Assembly: GCF_030272615.1 (NCBI RefSeq)
Contig: NC_081410.1
Location: 146,727,349-146,787,348 of the forward strand
Origin: Cryptomeria japonica
Taxonomy: Eukaryota; Streptophyta; Pinopsida; Cupressales; Cupressaceae
Length of the DNA: 60,000 nucleotides
Direction of reading: 5' to 3'
Part shown: piece after piece, positions 43,831 to 57,965 of the stretch
Position numbering within the stretch: the stretch's first letter is position 1
How the letters are laid out: every line of letters starts with the position of its first letter
Position numbers and translations under genes: made by a program
The notes under the pieces: model-generated
Seen by the model: the letters and a program-made list of their open reading frames with translations, nothing else
Database searches by the model: none
What the model was told of the DNA's origin: nothing

Positions 43831-46800
43831 ATATTACAACTGAAGAAAAAGGTACATTTTAACTCTGTCATGTCACATTCATGTGCATAAATAAATATCA
43901 AAATACTATATTACTACATTGCATTATGTAAGTTCATATGACATAAGAGAATACATCATCTTTTCAAAATGTAGTTTTATTGATTGTATAAATGTATGGT
44001 GTTCCACGTAAGCCGTGGAACTAACTATCTGAATGCATATAATGGAAAAAAACTATACATTTATATATATGAAAGTAAAAGAATGTGCATATAAGGAAAT
44101 GGGACCTGTCATTGCCTAGATGACGAATCACAGTTGTCTATTCTGCATCAACTTTAGCCTTTCCCGCTTCTCCAAGCCTCCAAGTTATTGGTTCCTTGTT
44201 GCTCCTATTTGCCTAGATCTAAGAGAGAGTGTGTGTTTTTAGAGATATGAAGGGCCACCATTCAATACATACACATACATATATAAACATATAATTGATC
44301 CTCTCATATGCATTCAAACAACTAGCATATCATAGATACCCATAAAATAAGAGAGTTGTCAAAAAACAACTATCATATGCTTATTGTTATCTAGAATTGT
44401 TTGTTTCCTTTTGTAGATACAAGTGAAATTATATCATTGGGTATTATGCAATGTTATTGTTACAATATGTGGAGTAAAATGAGGCTCCCACAAGGGTTGA
44501 TCCCAGCATCCGTTTATGCTAGTATGGCTTCATTAAGTAGGAACTCATCATCCACAATAGTGAGCCAATTAGGTTACTACTATAGATAATGGGTTTGTGC
44601 CTGATGGAACCATACTGACATAAAGAAATCCATTCAAAATGAACATTCACAATCACAAGCCTCAGGTTTAGTAGTCCATTACCTTGGTGACTGTTATGAA
44701 AAGGTACAATTAACAAAACTAGACCAAAGTTGCAATGCTAATGATAGTAATAAAGACAATGGACCGTGTTTTGATAGGCAAGAATATAGTGATCATAGCT
44801 TATGCCTCATAATAGCAAGATATTATTAGCTATCACAGAGAGAAAAATCACAATGAATTTTATTCTCAAAAGTGGCAAAATTCAGCCGTGAATTATGCAA
44901 ATCACAGTCCACAGTTATCTCATTGTGATATAAGATAGATTTGAAGGTTAAAGACCATATCAAAGTTGCTAATGATCCATAATAAAAGAAGGCTAAAAGA
45001 AAGCAATATATAAGGTCTACTTATAATAGAATGAAAATGAAGGCATATTCCAGTACAGTTTGACAACCAGGATGTCATAGTCAAAATAGTAAGGAGCAAC
45101 TTATCATAAGCTTTAATTTCTACCAAGATGCCAATACATAGATAAAGTATGGTCACACATCCATGAACAAGATTATTGTCAAAATAAATACAGTATGAGA
45201 ACTCATAAAAACAATGGAATAGCAACCTAAAGATGAAAATGCAACAGTTATAACAATTAAGGCATGTGCAAACAAAACCATCAAAGGACAATGTTTATGC
45301 ATATGAAAATATAGCGATTCATTGCAAAACCCTAGCAGGAGGGTCAAAGATCATTCACAAAGCCCTTAGAACAGTCACAAATGACTATCATTATCCCAGA
45401 TTAGGTCATGGAGCAGAAAATACAGTCTATGTAGCAGCCAAAGTCTTGATACAACTACATAAAGGTGAATACAGTGAAAAATCCTTTTAGAATGATAGTG
45501 AATAGAAAGATTGCAATAACAGGAGAGATTTCACTAGTTGAAAGGGTTGACACTATTAAAACCCTATCAAGAAACATGAAATAATGCATGCAAGTTCCTT
45601 TATCATAATCAAGATAAGAAGGTTATTATAATGGCATTGAAAATCACAAAGTTCAGTCAATAGCATAGAGAGAATCGGTCATAAATAGCTACAAAAGCAG
45701 CCTTCAATCACATAATACAGTGAGACCAAAGTATTATTCAAGAATGAATATATGTGTTTAAGTCAAGGGCTATATACCACTGTGTGCATCTTATGGCTAA
45801 TAATTTATAGATAATCAATTACAAAGATCATGGCAGTTCATAGTCTCAAAACAATCATCTCAATTTGCAAGGTGAAGAACACTATAGAGCAGTCCAAACA
45901 CCAAAGGAATTTGTTAGGGTTACTGGTGAAGAAGATACAGTCCTTGCAAAGATCAAGTACAATAAGAAGCCAAGAAACAAAAGGATAATGCCTAGTACGC
46001 AAATAACAGTTCCAATCAAGAGTGATATTGTCTATACCATGATCTAGGTAGAGGTACATAGTCCCAACCAAAGAAAACAATAAGAGCAGTCACCATATGA
46101 AATTATGAAGTTCAATCTTATCTCAAACCCAAGTTGAAGTGCCACATAAATAGTGAATGGAAGATACCACTCTAAAGACAGTCAAATATAGGGATATAGG
46201 TCTCCAATGTAGAAGGCAACAACTTAAGTAGGCTTCCAAAATCAAACTCAAGAGCACAGTCACACACCAAGGATAAGGGCTAATATCATTGGAGTGCCAT
46301 GGTAAGGGTTTGAGGAGTTACATCTCAAAACAACAATAAAATGTAACACACAGTCTTGCACAACAAAGGTCACAATAACAGTTGTAAAGAAATGCATTAA
46401 CATTTCATGCATCTAGTCAAGGTTAATAGTGAATTCTTCCCAAGTAAAGACAATCCTCAGAGGTTAAAGAGAAGACTACCAAAGACATAGAGTCAATGTA
46501 AAAATAGTATTACAGTCTTAGGGCACACTATACTGAATATAAAGAACAAAGTAAAGACATTGTCAACACAATATAAGCAATGATGAGTTAGATATGAATC
46601 AAAGGCAGCATAATAAAGACACACAGTCTCAAAACAAGTTTGAAGAACATAAAGATAGTGAACAATATTCACCAAATATGGTGAATAATTTGGAGGTGTG
46701 TGATGAACGGTCCTCTAATGATGACAATATAACAGTGTCATAGTAGTCATGAATCCATGTGTAGAGTTTTGACAAAGGTAATCACCTCTATAATCTGTGA

Positions 46801-47480
46801 CAATGACAATAAACAATGAATAGATACCAGTGTTTAAGTGCAGTCGAGACCTCTAGAGTATGATTCAAAGTAAATGAGAGCAAGAGAAAATGATACCATC
46901 TTAGGGCGTTGAAGATTCAACAAAAGTAGCCATTGCAAACTTAGTTTCTTTCAGTCATAGTAATACTAGGGACAATAAAATAACATGTACCACAAATATC
47001 ACTATCAAACATAGTAGTGAATTACCAAAAAGCATTACAAGAACAAAAAATAGATTAAGAATATGTGATTATAGTAGGCCAAGAGAATGCAAGGTGAAAA
47101 TGGTGAGACATTTAGAAGAACACAAATAGTCTATGAAGCTTCTTGCAATACCATACATAAAGAGTAGTATTACTTGTCAAAAGTACAAGGATTGAGATAA
47201 TGAAAGGATAGTTAGGGCATCAAAGAGAAAACACAACAAAGAGGAATCTATAGTGTGTCAAAGATCAAGGAGAAAAATTTGAACGCTGCTATTTAACCTA
47301 AACCATTATATTTTAAACCTTCAGAATAGTGATATGGCAACGATTACATGAGAGATTCAAGTGGTTGCGACACAATATCAAAGGCTACACTCATTGATCA
47401 CAGATACAAAGAATCCTAGTAAAATATCTAAGTCATAGAAGCGCTTAATATTATCAAGATAAGAACAATAAACTCACCTG
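43831..47480. other. Long AT-rich, strand-asymmetric stretch without gene
   Basis: No coding region is supported. From about 44600 to 47480 the + strand is purine-rich with many ACAGTC and ATAGTGAA words, so the minus strand is T/C-rich. A donor-like CAG/GTGAGT on the minus strand (GTGAGT at 47470-47475) sits at its right edge. This could be a decayed intron of a minus-strand unit. Confidence 0.35.
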
Positions 47481-49000
47481 AAGTGAACTGAGACAATGGA
47501 GTGCTTGATTTGCATATTGCTTCTAGAAACCCTTCTATTTTTTTTCATTCAAACCCTAGAAAGGGCAAAAATCTTCTTGGTGGCTTCTTCCCAACAAAGA
47601 AGAAGAAAAAAATATCAAATGCAATAGAGAGAGAAAGAATGAATGACTTAGGTTTTCATATTACCCTAATATGTCGATGTCATTTAGGCAAATTTGTCTT
47701 TCATTTAAGATTATTTCTTCCTCCCTAATACCCCCATGTGTATTAGGGTAGAACATTGTTTTACCTTGCATGTTTTAGTCAATGTAAGATAATACTTATT
47801 AAGTGGTTCATAATCCATCACTTAATAAATATTATCAATGTAATGAATATTTATTAAGTGGTAGATTATAAATAACTTGATAAATATTTCTTATGGAGCA
47901 AATGATGACATATGTTTCTAAGAAGCCAAGTCAAAGTGATGTGGCTAGAAAATTTATGACAAATGCCAAGTGTATAGGGAGGTTTTCAAATATCTACCAA
48001 AGATATAGGGAGCTTAGAAATTTGGAAAACCATGTCGAGGATATCTAGGAACTATTTTAGAGACAGTTTGAGAATGTTAAGTGCTTTTTGAGGAGTCATC
48101 ATGTTCGACATGGTCAAACTTGACTTTTTCACACTTTTGGAGCTTATTTCGAGAAAATCTAGTTGCTAGATTTTAGGGTTTTTATTTGTATTCAACCAAG
48201 GAGGTTTGAGCTCATATTTTCTTGTAACTGCTTGGAAGAAGCATAAATATTGTCCAAACTTCAGTTGTGAAGTTAGTTCTTTTCATTCACTAGCATTATT
48301 GTAACTCATTTTGAGAGTTCTTTTTTGCAGAGATAGATTTGTAACTCAGTTTTTCTAGATATTGTATATCAAATTACCTTTGACATTAATAGATAATTGT
48401 TTGGACTTATCTTATTTTCTATCATATTGTATGTAGTTAAATGATTTGTCATTGCTATTTGTGAAGTTCTTTCTTCCTTGTAGTTCTATTTAATTATTTA
48501 GTATCTTTTGCAGAGAAAATATACTTTGTTACAGATTTTTTATGAGTTGTGTTAAGTTATAGTTGTTCAAGTTGTGAAGTTTATTTCTTCCTTCTTGAAT
48601 TAGTTGCAGTAAAAAAATTCTTATGGAGTGTCCATGCAAGGTATCCATTTGGGGTTGTGCAAGTTAGTTCCTCTTTTTATTGAAATTTGTCATTTAAAAA
48701 ACCGATTCTGCAAGATTTGGATAGAATATTTTGGTGCATGACTCATTAGTCTGTAGGTTTAATTCTTGTAATCCTTCTTTCTATTTTCTCATTGAATTCA
48801 TCAAAATAGTTAAGTTTAGGTGATATCCCATAAGAACCAGCTTTCTATGGAGGCTCACTCCAAGTTTTAGGCAACCCACAGGCCTAGGAGTGTTCCCATG
48901 TTTCTCCTTAAAGCTAATTTCTGCAAATTAGCAAGGGTGCATTTTTTAGAGATAACAGTTCCATTGTCCACTCCTTTACCCAGTGCCACATTGGCTAGGT
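47481..49000. repeat. LTR-like and leader-like sequence
   Basis: Features seen: CCAAGTCAAAGTGATGTGGC (47927), a TATA-like CATAAATATTG (48243) and an R/U5-like T-rich stretch to about 48960. This looks like a plant gypsy LTR of about 1.2 kb, but I could not find its second copy or a target duplication. From 47490 to 47660 the minus strand resembles a short leader with GGGTTTGAATG. No gene is supported. Confidence 0.35.
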
Positions 49001-49151
49001 AATCAAGCAATCGATCCAGAAGAGAAAGGGAGTGTTGGACTTATAGTACTGATGACATAGGTTTATACAAGAATCAAACTTCTAGAGTGACCCAAACAAT
49101 AGATTATAGACTATATATTTTAGGTCTTAATCTTGAAGAATGATTTGCTTG

Positions 49152-49179
49152 AGGACAAGAAAGGGTTAAAGTTGGGGAG
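49152..49179 (+). other. Athila-like 3' end: polypurine tract
   Basis: GAGGACAAGAAAGGGTTAAA followed by GTTGGGGAG and then TGTGATGAGTCCC matches the well-known junction of plant Athila-type gypsy elements (a purine-rich GGGG tract followed by a TG-starting 3' LTR). The pol region upstream is not recognisable. Confidence 0.55.
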
Positions 49180-50280
49180 TGTGATGAGTCCCATTAATGT
49201 CTTGAATTTACTTATTTCCCTTCTAGTTTAACAAAAAATTATTAGCTTATCATCATACTACTTATATTTTTTAGTCATCTTTGAAACCATATTACTGCTA
49301 ATTATGATATATATATGGTATATTGGTATGGATATGTAATGTGTTTTAATGAATAATGTGTTGTTAAATGTCATTAATGTTGATTTATGTAGATTATTAT
49401 CATTACTAGAACTAAGATGCAATAGAAAGAATAAGCTGACTATGGCCATTATATCCCAGTTCCATCCACAACCAAAGGAGGAACTTTGTCAACATGTGTG
49501 GAAGTAGCCACCAAGAGATATAGAGTCCTGATTGAAGAAGAGTCCATTTGACTCTAGCTTTTCAGAAGGCATTGAAGAATTAAAGCATCATGGAAACTGA
49601 TAAATTTATGCATGATTAATATTGAATTAATGTGGCAGTCATGTTCCTAGATTTGTGTTACTATTTAATAAAATAATTTGTTATGAAATAGAATCCTATA
49701 GTGTTAATTTTCTAGTCTATTTTTCTTCATAGAATAAGTCACCTTTGTGTCAGGGGGATGCAACATTTGGCTAGAGTCAATTTAAATAAGTTAATGACAC
49801 ACTTTCTCCAAATGCTTTAAATATGGAAAGTGTCATTCCAGTTAGAATATTCTCCTATTGTAAGACATTTGTTTTCTTTTGTATTTATCAGTTGAATATA
49901 TGATGTGGATAACGTAGATTGTGTTCTAGCTAGATCTTCTGCATAAACACTATCTGGTTGTTTTGTACATGAGTTAATAATGATAAGGATGATTACTATT
50001 TAATGAGTCCAATCATACCGTTACTCTTTACGGAGATTACATTCCTTAAGCAAGGCCCACTTGAGGTAATATGAGATTCCTAAATCTTCTTTATGTTATT
50101 TGTTGTTGTTTAATAATTATTCTTAATCTTCAGTTGTTAATCTATGTTCAATAATATTACATAGTTAAGAGTCCACATTGCAACCAACTTCTAGTTTGTT
50201 TGGTTACTATTGATCCCCAATATTGGCTTTCGCCAACTTTCAAGGGTCGTTTGGGAAGTTCACAAGCATGGGACCAGATA
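49180..50280 (+). repeat. Putative 3' LTR after the Athila-like tract
   Basis: It begins TGTGATGAGTCCCATTAATG. The right end is not defined. The sequence is AT-rich and non-coding. No matching 5' LTR is present in the window. Confidence 0.35.
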
Positions 50281-52980
50281 CAACCTATGAAATGACCTCC
50301 GAGATTTTAGAAGTTTGCTCTTTGAATTTTAGAGGGGATGGAAAGGGAAAGAAAAGATACATAAGAAAACCTAATCTAAGGTGAAAAGCCAAAGATTTTA
50401 CAACACTTTAAATCTCCTTTAGAGATAATGGGAATAAGTGACCCCAAAGATGAGCACAGAATGCCACAGACTCTTCATTGTTGGAGAGAGAACAAGATGC
50501 ACAAAGTGACACGGACATAGGGAAAAATATTTAGATCTTTTCACAAGAAGCACCCGCTAAGGCTCGCAGGGACATTCCTATTATCTTGCTAGAACTATTA
50601 TTCCCCGTGGATTTTGCTTACCAAATGGCACAGTATAACCTCAAATCACAAGTTATTACAGATGATTGAAAGAGTAAAAACATGATTAATTGACCTATGC
50701 ACCCGTGATGAAATTATAAAAGATAAAAACCATAACAATTAATAGCCACATTCATTTGAGATGACACAAAGCTGCAAATTCATCCATAAAATAAAAATAA
50801 ATATACATTAGAGGCAAACTAGGCACAATCTGATATGTTTTTCGCTCCATTAATTGACTGAGTTGCAATGCTAAGGTCCGAATTGAATTCGTAGCTATTT
50901 TCTAAGTGTTCTTCTTCTCTAAAATGGTAAACAATTGTGAACTCCATTTTACAATGCGCCCTTGAGCTTATATAGAGAAAACCTCCTTGATATAAAATGG
51001 TGGTTGAAATTGAAAAATAAAGCTCCTATAGATCTGTTGCATGTCCATCATCATCATGGAGGTTGTTGCAACTATCCAAATCATAATCATCATTTCTCTT
51101 TCATGCGCACAACATGAATGCCACTTGGAAATTCCCTTTTTATGTTGCAACTGCTTGATCACACAGGTCTTTGCTTGCGCCCCTTTTCACACTCTCTAGT
51201 TTCACCATGCGACACCTCTTGAGGCCTTCTACATTTGAAAGAAACAAAGGCATGCTTTTATTCTATCTTTGAGCCCAAAACATGCTTGAGCTTCTGCTTT
51301 GTCAACGCGTAGCACACTAGCGGGGCTTTTAGAGCCTTCTTCTCCCTTCACTTTTGAGAACCTTGAGTTGCCAACACATGGCACCCCGCACGCCTTCAAG
51401 AGAGTGAGAAGTCATGGGCTTGCTAAAAACCATGCCATGTTAACATGTGGCACATTTGTACCTACTCCCCATGAACAACAACAAATTGGTCTTGACTTGG
51501 CGGAATCATAAGTTTCCGCTTGATGCTCGAAATCTTAAGCCACTTACATCATTGGAGAGGTCTTCAAAATCTCTAATTTTAGTCCCTTAATACCATACGT
51601 TCGGCTATCGAGTTAAGGTACCAGGGATATTTTCGACCCCAATTTTTTTCTAAAGGCCTCTAAAAATGCAAAATACTAAAACATAAAAATATACTGAATA
51701 TGGATTTTTGGTTTTTCTCACCTCTTCACGGCTCCAGACCTCCTTTAGGCTGATTTTGACGTGTTTCCACCAATGCCTCCGAGCATAATTATCTGAAGAT
51801 GTAGATTTTATCTATAATTTTTTGGTGACTCATGGGGAACCTTTGCCTTCAGAGGTTGAACCCAAAATCTCTAGTTTCACAAACCCGAATGCCTTATTTA
51901 TGCCAAAAGGAAGCTCCTACCTTGCTAGTTTGTTTCAAATATCTCATATCGGTTTTCAATGATGAATCAAAAGGGCACATAAATGTGAACATTAGAAAAC
52001 TAGTAGCCTTAGCTATCCATTGGGCATAGAGTCACAAAAAGGGTCCACAAAACATGTGCACTATTGCACTTGGAGGAAAACTGGAAACTAAAGCATACAT
52101 CCTCTTAAGGAGAATGTAGCATGTGTGACTGTACTTCTTAGAAAGGAAAGAAATCTAGTTATTATTTACCTAATCTTCAAATTCTACAAGGAAATTAAGC
52201 AAAGCCATTAACTAGCTTATCAAAGTAACTTCCCTTTCTAACCAATTTCGGATGCTTCACATGTTCATGGGCAATCAGGCATAATGGAAAAAATAATAAG
52301 CATCCAACATACGTTGAAATTCCTCCTATAGGTCAGGAACAAAAAATCTCACCCATTATTGGCTGATATCTTCCTATAGTAAATGAGTGGGCCACACTTG
52401 CTCTCCTTGATTCTCGTCTCCATGCTCAAAGGTGAGCATGAATAGAGGTGACTTACAGTTTTACCAGATGGGGTGTCCTTTTGAAAGTGCCCAATTCAAG
52501 CAATTAATATTGGATTTACTGCTACGCTATGCTTCCTTGATTTCTTGTTGACTAGCAAGGGTTGGTTCTGATGGATCATCTGCTTGTATGGGAACCTCCT
52601 CTTATTATGCATGCTCACAATGATTCTCCAACTTAGGAGATGATGGCTTGATGCCAATAGATGAACAAAAAGATTATAACTCGTCCCAAAATAGATCTTC
52701 ATTAGTCTCCTCTTTGCTTCCTTCCACGACAGATATCACCCTTACTTCAAAATAGTCTTCATGATGATCCATAGAAGCATCAATCCTCTATTCTTGCTCA
52801 ACCTATTGAACTTTTCCATACTTTTTAACATCTACTCACTTCTTTAAGACTTATGTCATTGTATAAATGGAAGAGTCCTCTTCCTCATGGTCAATAAAGC
52901 AAGGAAGCTCATCAAATGAGAGGAATAAATTCTCTTCTTCATTTTGCTCCCTTATTTGGTTGATGCCCTGATGTTGCATC
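50281..52980. other. Mixed non-coding remnants
   Basis: No gene is supported. Short protein-like pieces (51832-52029, 52210-52400) are too degenerate to assign. From 51170 to 51510 there are repeated words such as ACACnTnGCAC and CATGTGGCAC, possibly LTR remnants. The rest is AT-rich. Confidence 0.35.
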
Positions 52981-53605
52981 TATTGGAATCCAAGAACATT
53001 GAGAGGGGGGGGGGGGGGGGTGAATCAGTGTTCTACCATAACTATCAATTTTAAAGAGAAAAAACATGGTGGGATTTGTGACCCACAATATCAATCCATT
53101 GGCCATATGAAGAGATATTACAAAATATAGGGCCCTACACTTGTAGGAAGGCTTACAGCCTAGAGCACACTGCTCAATTACAAAAGGAGCCTCACTGACT
53201 ACATACAAATCTAGACTAGAATCTAGAGAAATGATTGAATTGCTAAGATAACATCTTCTATGCCTGAATATAGTTCCGGTTAAGCTCTGTCTGTTCCAGT
53301 TTGAAACCCTAAACCCTTACATAAATATCCTCACATGTATGATCTCTCTCATATGTTTCGCATCTCCTTCATTATTTCCAATGTCGACCTCCAATACCGA
53401 TAACCTGATTCTAAACCATGTCGGCCTGCATTTCCAGTAATCAAAGAAATCTATCCAGCCTACCGGTGTCGGTGCTTGTGCCGGTGAAGTGTCTGTGAAG
53501 TGTCTGTCGATACACAACTAACCCAAAATATGAAGCCAAAATGTTGTCATGTTTCCATCAATGACAACATATTGAAACCAACCAATTGAGTGTCAATTGC
53601 CAACA
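52981..53605 (-). repeat. Element E 3' LTR
   Basis: In element sense it starts TGTTGGCAATTGACACTC at 53605 and ends GGATTCCAATA at 52981 (CA changed to TA). A run of 16 G (53005-53020) is expanded relative to the other copies. About 126 bp present in the 58628 copy and in the LTR at 1-625 is missing here. Confidence 0.8.
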
Positions 53606-53617
53606 ATCTCCCCCTTT
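53606..53617 (-). other. Polypurine tract of element E
   Basis: On the minus strand, AAAGGGGGAGAT lies immediately before the LTR start TGTTGG. It gives the element's orientation. Confidence 0.75.
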
Positions 53618-53934
53618 GGCATTGATGGCAACACTCATGTGAAAAATGATCATGGTTTCCATCTCTCGGTTTCATCCGGAGCTGCTCCCCCCGAGCTGAA
53701 TATTCATCTATGATCATAATAAAAAATACTCCATATCTCCATATCTCCTGAATATTTTTCACCTATACTCTCCCTAATATATACAATTCCCTTTTTTCTT
53801 TTTCACATCAATATCTCTCCCCCTTTGACATCAATGCCATCAAAAATACCAAATAAATAGGATGAGTAATGAAAGAGTGTACAATGAATGTCCCAAAATA
53901 CCTTACCGGAGCTGAATGTATTTGAAAATATCCA

Positions 53935-56890
53935 GATAGGCCTTCTCCAAAATCTCTAGATAAGTATCCCAACTAGATTTGAAAGTACCGGAAATAGATA
54001 CAAGTCAATTTAGCATATGGGCAAATGACTCTTTCTCACTAAGTTCTGTTGGTGTGGGCTTACCAACCATATCTATACACTCCTTCTTATGTACACTTAA
54101 TGAATCCAACCAGGGACTCACCAAACCTCTAAGACCTTTGGCTCTCCTTATGATTTTATCTTTTTCCCTCTCAAGAGCTAAAACTTGGGCTTCCAAAACC
54201 AAAATTTGACCATCTATAGATGTAGTTAAAGAATTTGATCCATCAAAATAATTAACTATACCTACAATTTCCTCCTGAATATCCTTAATCCTTTTATCTA
54301 TCTTAGTTGTGACTTGTGAGTAAACCTGTATTACAACATGCTTTGTATATGTTAGTACACTGCCTTAAATAATTATCTATCAACTTCAACTTTTCATTAA
54401 TCTCCTTCCTCTCAGACTAAATCATTTGATCAAATGTAGCTCTCTTTGCCTGTGTAAACCTCTCTAGTGCTTGTCAGTTTGATATTTGTTGTAAAGACTA
54501 AAAATCCTTTGAAATGTGTTATGTGATTGTCTTAAGCTTGCCAGATGGGCTCACTTCTTTGTCAAACTTGCACTCTAAGACTAGTCTATGCAAAATAGTG
54601 ATAGACTGATCAATAACCCCTTTATCCATAGATCCTTCATCATTTTCTGTGCATCCATCATCATGAGTTAAGTAGAACTCATCTCGGTTATGCTTTTATT
54701 TTCAACCTGCGAGGTGTCAATTGATAACAATAACGGACTTACTACCGGTTCCCTGTCAGATTCCCCTTTCTCTCCCTCTGATGGTTTAACTTTTATAGCT
54801 TCCTCAATTGCACCAGTGGCTTCACCACTTGGCGCAGTCTCAGTAACTATCGGTTCCTCCCTAGGAATTGTAACCTCATCCTATACAATCTGATCCAAAG
54901 GAATATTATCGTCAACATTAGTAACATGTACATTATCAACCTTTACACTCTTTGTATCTACCGGTATCTCAACATTTTCATGTACATTAGTATCTACCGG
55001 GGGCTCAATATCCACTATCTTAATGCTTTTCAAAATTGAGGGTGAAGTACCCATAATACCTTTACCTTTCCCTTCAACTAGGATGTCTGCAGTATCTATC
55101 TTAGCTTCTGGTGAAGTACAAAAACCATGGTTTTTTCAAAGAACTTAACCCATGCCTTGTGGGTATCCTTGATTATCTCATTGACCCTACCTAACATAAG
55201 ACTGATTATTCTTTGCTTGTTGTTAAAGATTTTCCTATCCGCAACCTCAAGTGTCTTTTCCATCTCCTCTGGAGAAATAGAAATAAAAATAGATAACAAC
55301 TCTTGGATCTTTATATGTTTGTCCTCTTGCATTGCTAATAGTCTTCTAGCATCTAAAATGTCATACAACTGTGTCGGTATTTGGTCTTCAATTTCTAACA
55401 AGGCTTTCTTATAAATATCCAAATACAACAAAATTGATTCCTCTACTTCTCTTTGTTCATCATTATCTAAATGTTCATAATAAAACTGTACATTCTTTAA
55501 CATACCATCTTTAGTAATTTCATCAACTAATTCTACATAAGTCTTTGGTGGAATAATAGTTACATTACCATATTCAATTGCAAGATCAATGTCATCCTTC
55601 TTCCTTCTCCTTCTAGTACCGGATGGGGCTGAAGGTGTTTCTTTTGGTGCTCCTTTCTGTGTTGGTACCCTGATAGTAACTTTCCTAACTGGTTTATTCT
55701 TAGCTTCTACCTTAGTCTCTTCCATTTTCTTCCTCAATGCCCTTTTGAATGCCAAGGGTGTGTCATCCCCAGAACCAAAATCAGTTGCAATTGGCTCCAT
55801 GAATATTTTTGGCTCTTTCCTTTTCCTACCTTTCTCTGGACCAACATCGATCAATGCCTTAATGTCTTGTGAAACCTTTTCAACAAATTTACTTGCCTTG
55901 CCCTCCTGCTTCTCTCTTTTCTTCCGGTTGAACTTAGTTTCAACCTCTTGCTACCAAAGGTTTTTACAGTTTCATCAATAGGTGCCTCAATTAGAATTTG
56001 TGCATAAGCATCTAGAATCTGAGCATCAACTTCATAACCCATTTCCTCAATCCAAATCTTCTGGGGCCTTACAACTTCCATCAGAATTTCATCTTTCTTG
56101 ACTATGAAGCATATCTCGGTTGAGTACTTCTCAATAATGTGCTTTGGAATCCTCTTCCTAGAATTCATAGCCTTTTGAAATGCTTTAAAGTAACCTCACA
56201 CTTTTTCATCTCGCTAACTACCCAATGTAGCAATTCACTGTTTTAGTTGCCTCCCTACCGGGATATTGAATGCTCATTTTCTCTTCCCAAAACTAGGAGT
56301 CTCATTGATGAAAAATAGCATTAAACAGACAATTAGGTTACCATATCAAAATGTTCCTTTCTTTTCTCCTTTAATCTTTCCTAGGTTAATCAATAATTCA
56401 TCCATCATCCAACCACATAGATCTAATTTCTCATTCTCCCTCATCATTTTATGAGCTGCATAAATGGAGGATCTAGAAATAGAATTCAGCTGGTTTGATT
56501 GTGTTACCTTGTAATCGATGACCATGCTTCTGAATATGATATATGTGTCGATGATAGTACTAATCCTCATTGATCGATTGTTTGATGTTACATCGGTGAG
56601 CTTGTTGACCTGATCATTAGAAACCTTCTTCTATGGATGTTGTCCAACCTGTGGTAAATTGGTTACTTACTTGATGGCCTCCTTAGAAATATTATACGAT
56701 CTATCCAACCAGATAAACTCTCCATGCACCCTGCTCAAAACATGCCTAACAATCTTATCTTCAAATTCTAGAATATCCAGAATGTCGTTAAACCCTAAAT
56801 CCACAATATGCTGGTATTCAAGCTTAATCTTTCTAGAATCTCCCATTAACTCATTCATGTGCATTCTCTTAATATCAGTCATTCCCAAAT
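53935..56890 (-). pseudogene. Non-pol large-ORF remnant 3, in element E
   Basis: Decayed protein of about 1,000 codons following gag. The N-terminal part (56888-55851, one frame with several stops) has VHGEFIWLDRSYNISKEAIK, SISRSSIYAAHKMMRENEKL and IIEKYSTEICFIVKKDEILM. After a frame change near 55950, the segment 55854-55096 is open for 252 codons: a Lys/Arg-rich stretch (GTRRRRKKDDID), then a helical region (VEESILLYLDIYKKALLEIE). The C-terminal part (about 54200-53935) has the coiled-coil-like LEAQVLALEREKDKIIRRAK. No known catalytic motif is seen. It shares the WLDR-type motif and the overall layout with the 38854-42008 remnant. Confidence 0.6.
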
Positions 56891-57479
56891 CCTCAATATG
56901 ACAGTGTATGTAAGCTCTTATATCTTAAACATACACGACTCCTTTTGGGACATGGGAAAAAGTGCCAACTGGATCGTCCAGGGTAGCAACAAGCGGATAT
57001 CGCTTGAAAATCGGCCTGGGACGGTCCTTGACCTCAACAACAATTGGATTTGCAATAAACATAGGTACAGATGATGATCTCACTTCCATGATTGAAGATA
57101 AATACCTGTGAATAGCTGTCGGTGAAAAACCCTAAAGACCTCTTTTGATCACTAGTGAAATCGCTCAAGATGATATCAATCGCTCTGAATTGCCTTAGAC
57201 TTCCTCTGAATCACTTTGAATGCAAAGTGATCAGAAATGAAGTGAATTCGACCTTTTAACCTCCAAGAAACCCTAATCCGTCATTGACATCAATGAGTTC
57301 CGGTGGAAGATACCAGATCTTAATCAAACATCTCCATGCCAGATAAGCATCTCCAATGTCTGGAACATCTTCCAAAACCTCTTCTCAGGGCATATGCAGC
57401 ATCTTCATGAATTTTGCCTACCCCTAAGGCATCTACCTTAGTTACCGGATGAGCTTCATGTCGGTGCAAGAGCAACCTC

Positions 57480-57965
57480 CTATGTCAATTGAGTAACCAA
57501 TGCATTTCCATTTGTTGATTGTTCTTCTGACTTCCTGACCCATCTCCAGGTATGATCTTGTTGGATTTCATTAACCTTTTCTTTTCCTTTCTTATTTGAT
57601 CCTTCATTACCAACCGGTGGATTTCTGCTTCTACAAAACTTAGAAATATGTCCAACCTCATTACATGCATAACATGTAACATTGTTCTTTTGAATTGCTT
57701 TGCTAAAACCAATATAATTACTTGACCTGCATTGATTAGCCATATGTCCAAATTTTCCACATGCATAACATTTAACATTCATTTTGCAATCCTATGTCTT
57801 GTGACCATACTTATTACATTTAGAACATTGACCAGGAGCATAATCAAGGTTCTAATTTGCTCTATTTCTACATTGCCTAGCCATGTGACCAAATTTATTA
57901 CAAACAAAGCATCTACCATTAAATTTATAAGCATTAAACTGCCTTATTGGTGCCTTATGATTGTG
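57480..57965 (-). pseudogene. Element E gag: four CCHC zinc knuckles
   Basis: Read on the minus strand, four knuckles follow one another: CFVCNKFGHMARQC, CSKCNKYGHKT(stop)DC, CYACGKFGHMANQC and CYACNEVGHISKFC. Each fits C-x2-C-x4-H-x4-C, the nucleic-acid-binding motif of retroelement nucleocapsids. Two TAG codons (57852-57854 and 57792-57794) stand where Gln (CAG) is likely. A Lys-rich tail (SNKKGKEKVNEIQ) and the stop at 57480 end the frame. Four knuckles is more than the usual one or two of plant copia gags. Confidence 0.85.

Noticed and set aside
53005-53020. Run of 16 G
   Set aside because: Slippage of the G-run found at the same place in all E-family LTR copies. Could be partly a sequencing artefact.
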